Shown piece after piece: positions 36,912 to 37,036 of a stretch of 37,036 bases of DNA. Source of the stretch: a virus; IMG/VR virus record IMGVR_UViG_3300046524_000114, positions 1-37,036 of that record; one strand, written 5' to 3'. The notes under the pieces were generated by a model. It saw only the letters and a list, made by a program, of their open reading frames with translations, was not told the origin of the DNA and searched no databases. Both the position numbers and the translations under genes were made by a program. Position 1 is the stretch's first letter. Each line of letters starts with the position of its first letter.

Positions 36912-37036
36912 TCACGTCTCTGTGGCTCCAGCAAGGGCGCGGATAGCGTTCTCGCAGTCTTCGATGGCGCGTTCGTATGCTATATCGCCATGCGTTTCGG
37001 TAGGCTCTTCCAGGCGTTCGCCGTGAACTGCTCCCC
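36912..37036 (-). CDS. C-terminal fragment of a leftward early gene, cut by window edge
   Basis: Hand translation from the window edge gives AVHGERLEEPTETHGDIAYE followed by RAIEDCENAIRALAGATET and a stop (36912-36914). The acidic helical HGD.AYERAIEDC.NAIRAL ending looks coding and resembles C-termini of small Burkholderia phage proteins. The N-terminal part is outside the window. It could belong to the gene truncated at position 1 if the window ends are adjacent in a circle, but a direct join is off by one base. Confidence 0.6.
   Translation of the reverse strand, partial: GAVHGERLEEPTETHGDIAYERAIEDCENAIRALAGATET

Noticed and set aside
1-37036. CRISPR arrays, tRNA or rRNA genes, insertion sequences
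   Set aside because: I saw no regularly spaced repeat array, no tRNA-like cloverleaf and no transposase gene; only short local repeats are present.

Overview
The window reads as a near-complete temperate podovirus genome with P22-type virion genes and lambda-type control and integration genes. GC-rich coding sequence and the resemblance of many small accessory genes to those of Burkholderia-group phages suggest a betaproteobacterial host (Burkholderia/Paraburkholderia/Caballeronia type). This is an inference, because no host gene is present.

Layout. Positions 1-6335 are a leftward early operon of about eighteen mostly short genes: accessory proteins, a putative annealing protein, NinB, a C5 cytosine methyltransferase and a PAPS-reductase-like protein. 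Positions 6372-7380 hold the immunity switch: leftward promoter and operators, a LexA/S24-type repressor on the minus strand, a tripartite right operator and a YdaS-like Cro. Positions 7743-14033 hold the rightward early region: a tR1-like terminator, a CII-like regulator, DUF1376 and P-like replication proteins, a Ref-like nuclease, an N4/N6 methyltransferase, RusA, an HNH endonuclease and several tiny membrane proteins. Positions 14112-31681 hold packaging, head, tail-hub, DNA-ejection and tailspike genes in P22 order: small and large terminase, portal, scaffold, coat, gp4-like, gp10-like, gp26-position protein, gp14-like, gp7-like, gp20-like, transglycosylase gp16-like, tailspike. Positions 31692-33149 form a lysis cassette (small holin, GH108 endolysin, 3TM holin-like protein). 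They are followed by a secreted fibre-like protein, then a minus-strand DUF551 gene and an acyltransferase, a probable lysogenic-conversion gene. Positions 35339-37036 hold a candidate attP, a lambda-type integrase, an overlapping excisionase and the end of another leftward gene.

The integrase lies beside the lysis/conversion end, with a putative attP between them, and the leftward early operon would run off position 1 towards xis and int. That is the order of a circular (excised or assembled-phage) genome, not of an integrated prophage cut at att. Both window ends fall inside leftward genes.

Points I find most worth attention: (i) two long same-strand ORFs in different frames over the same ~920 bp at 1857-2835, each with its own family signature; (ii) a conserved structured-leader motif found twice, upstream of the coat and tailspike genes; (iii) a set of 18-bp palindromic operators with consensus CTACAA-N6-TTGTAG, including one inside the repressor gene; (iv) three TGTTCA repeats at exact 11-bp spacing in the attP candidate; (v) two proteins with signal peptides among virion-type genes.
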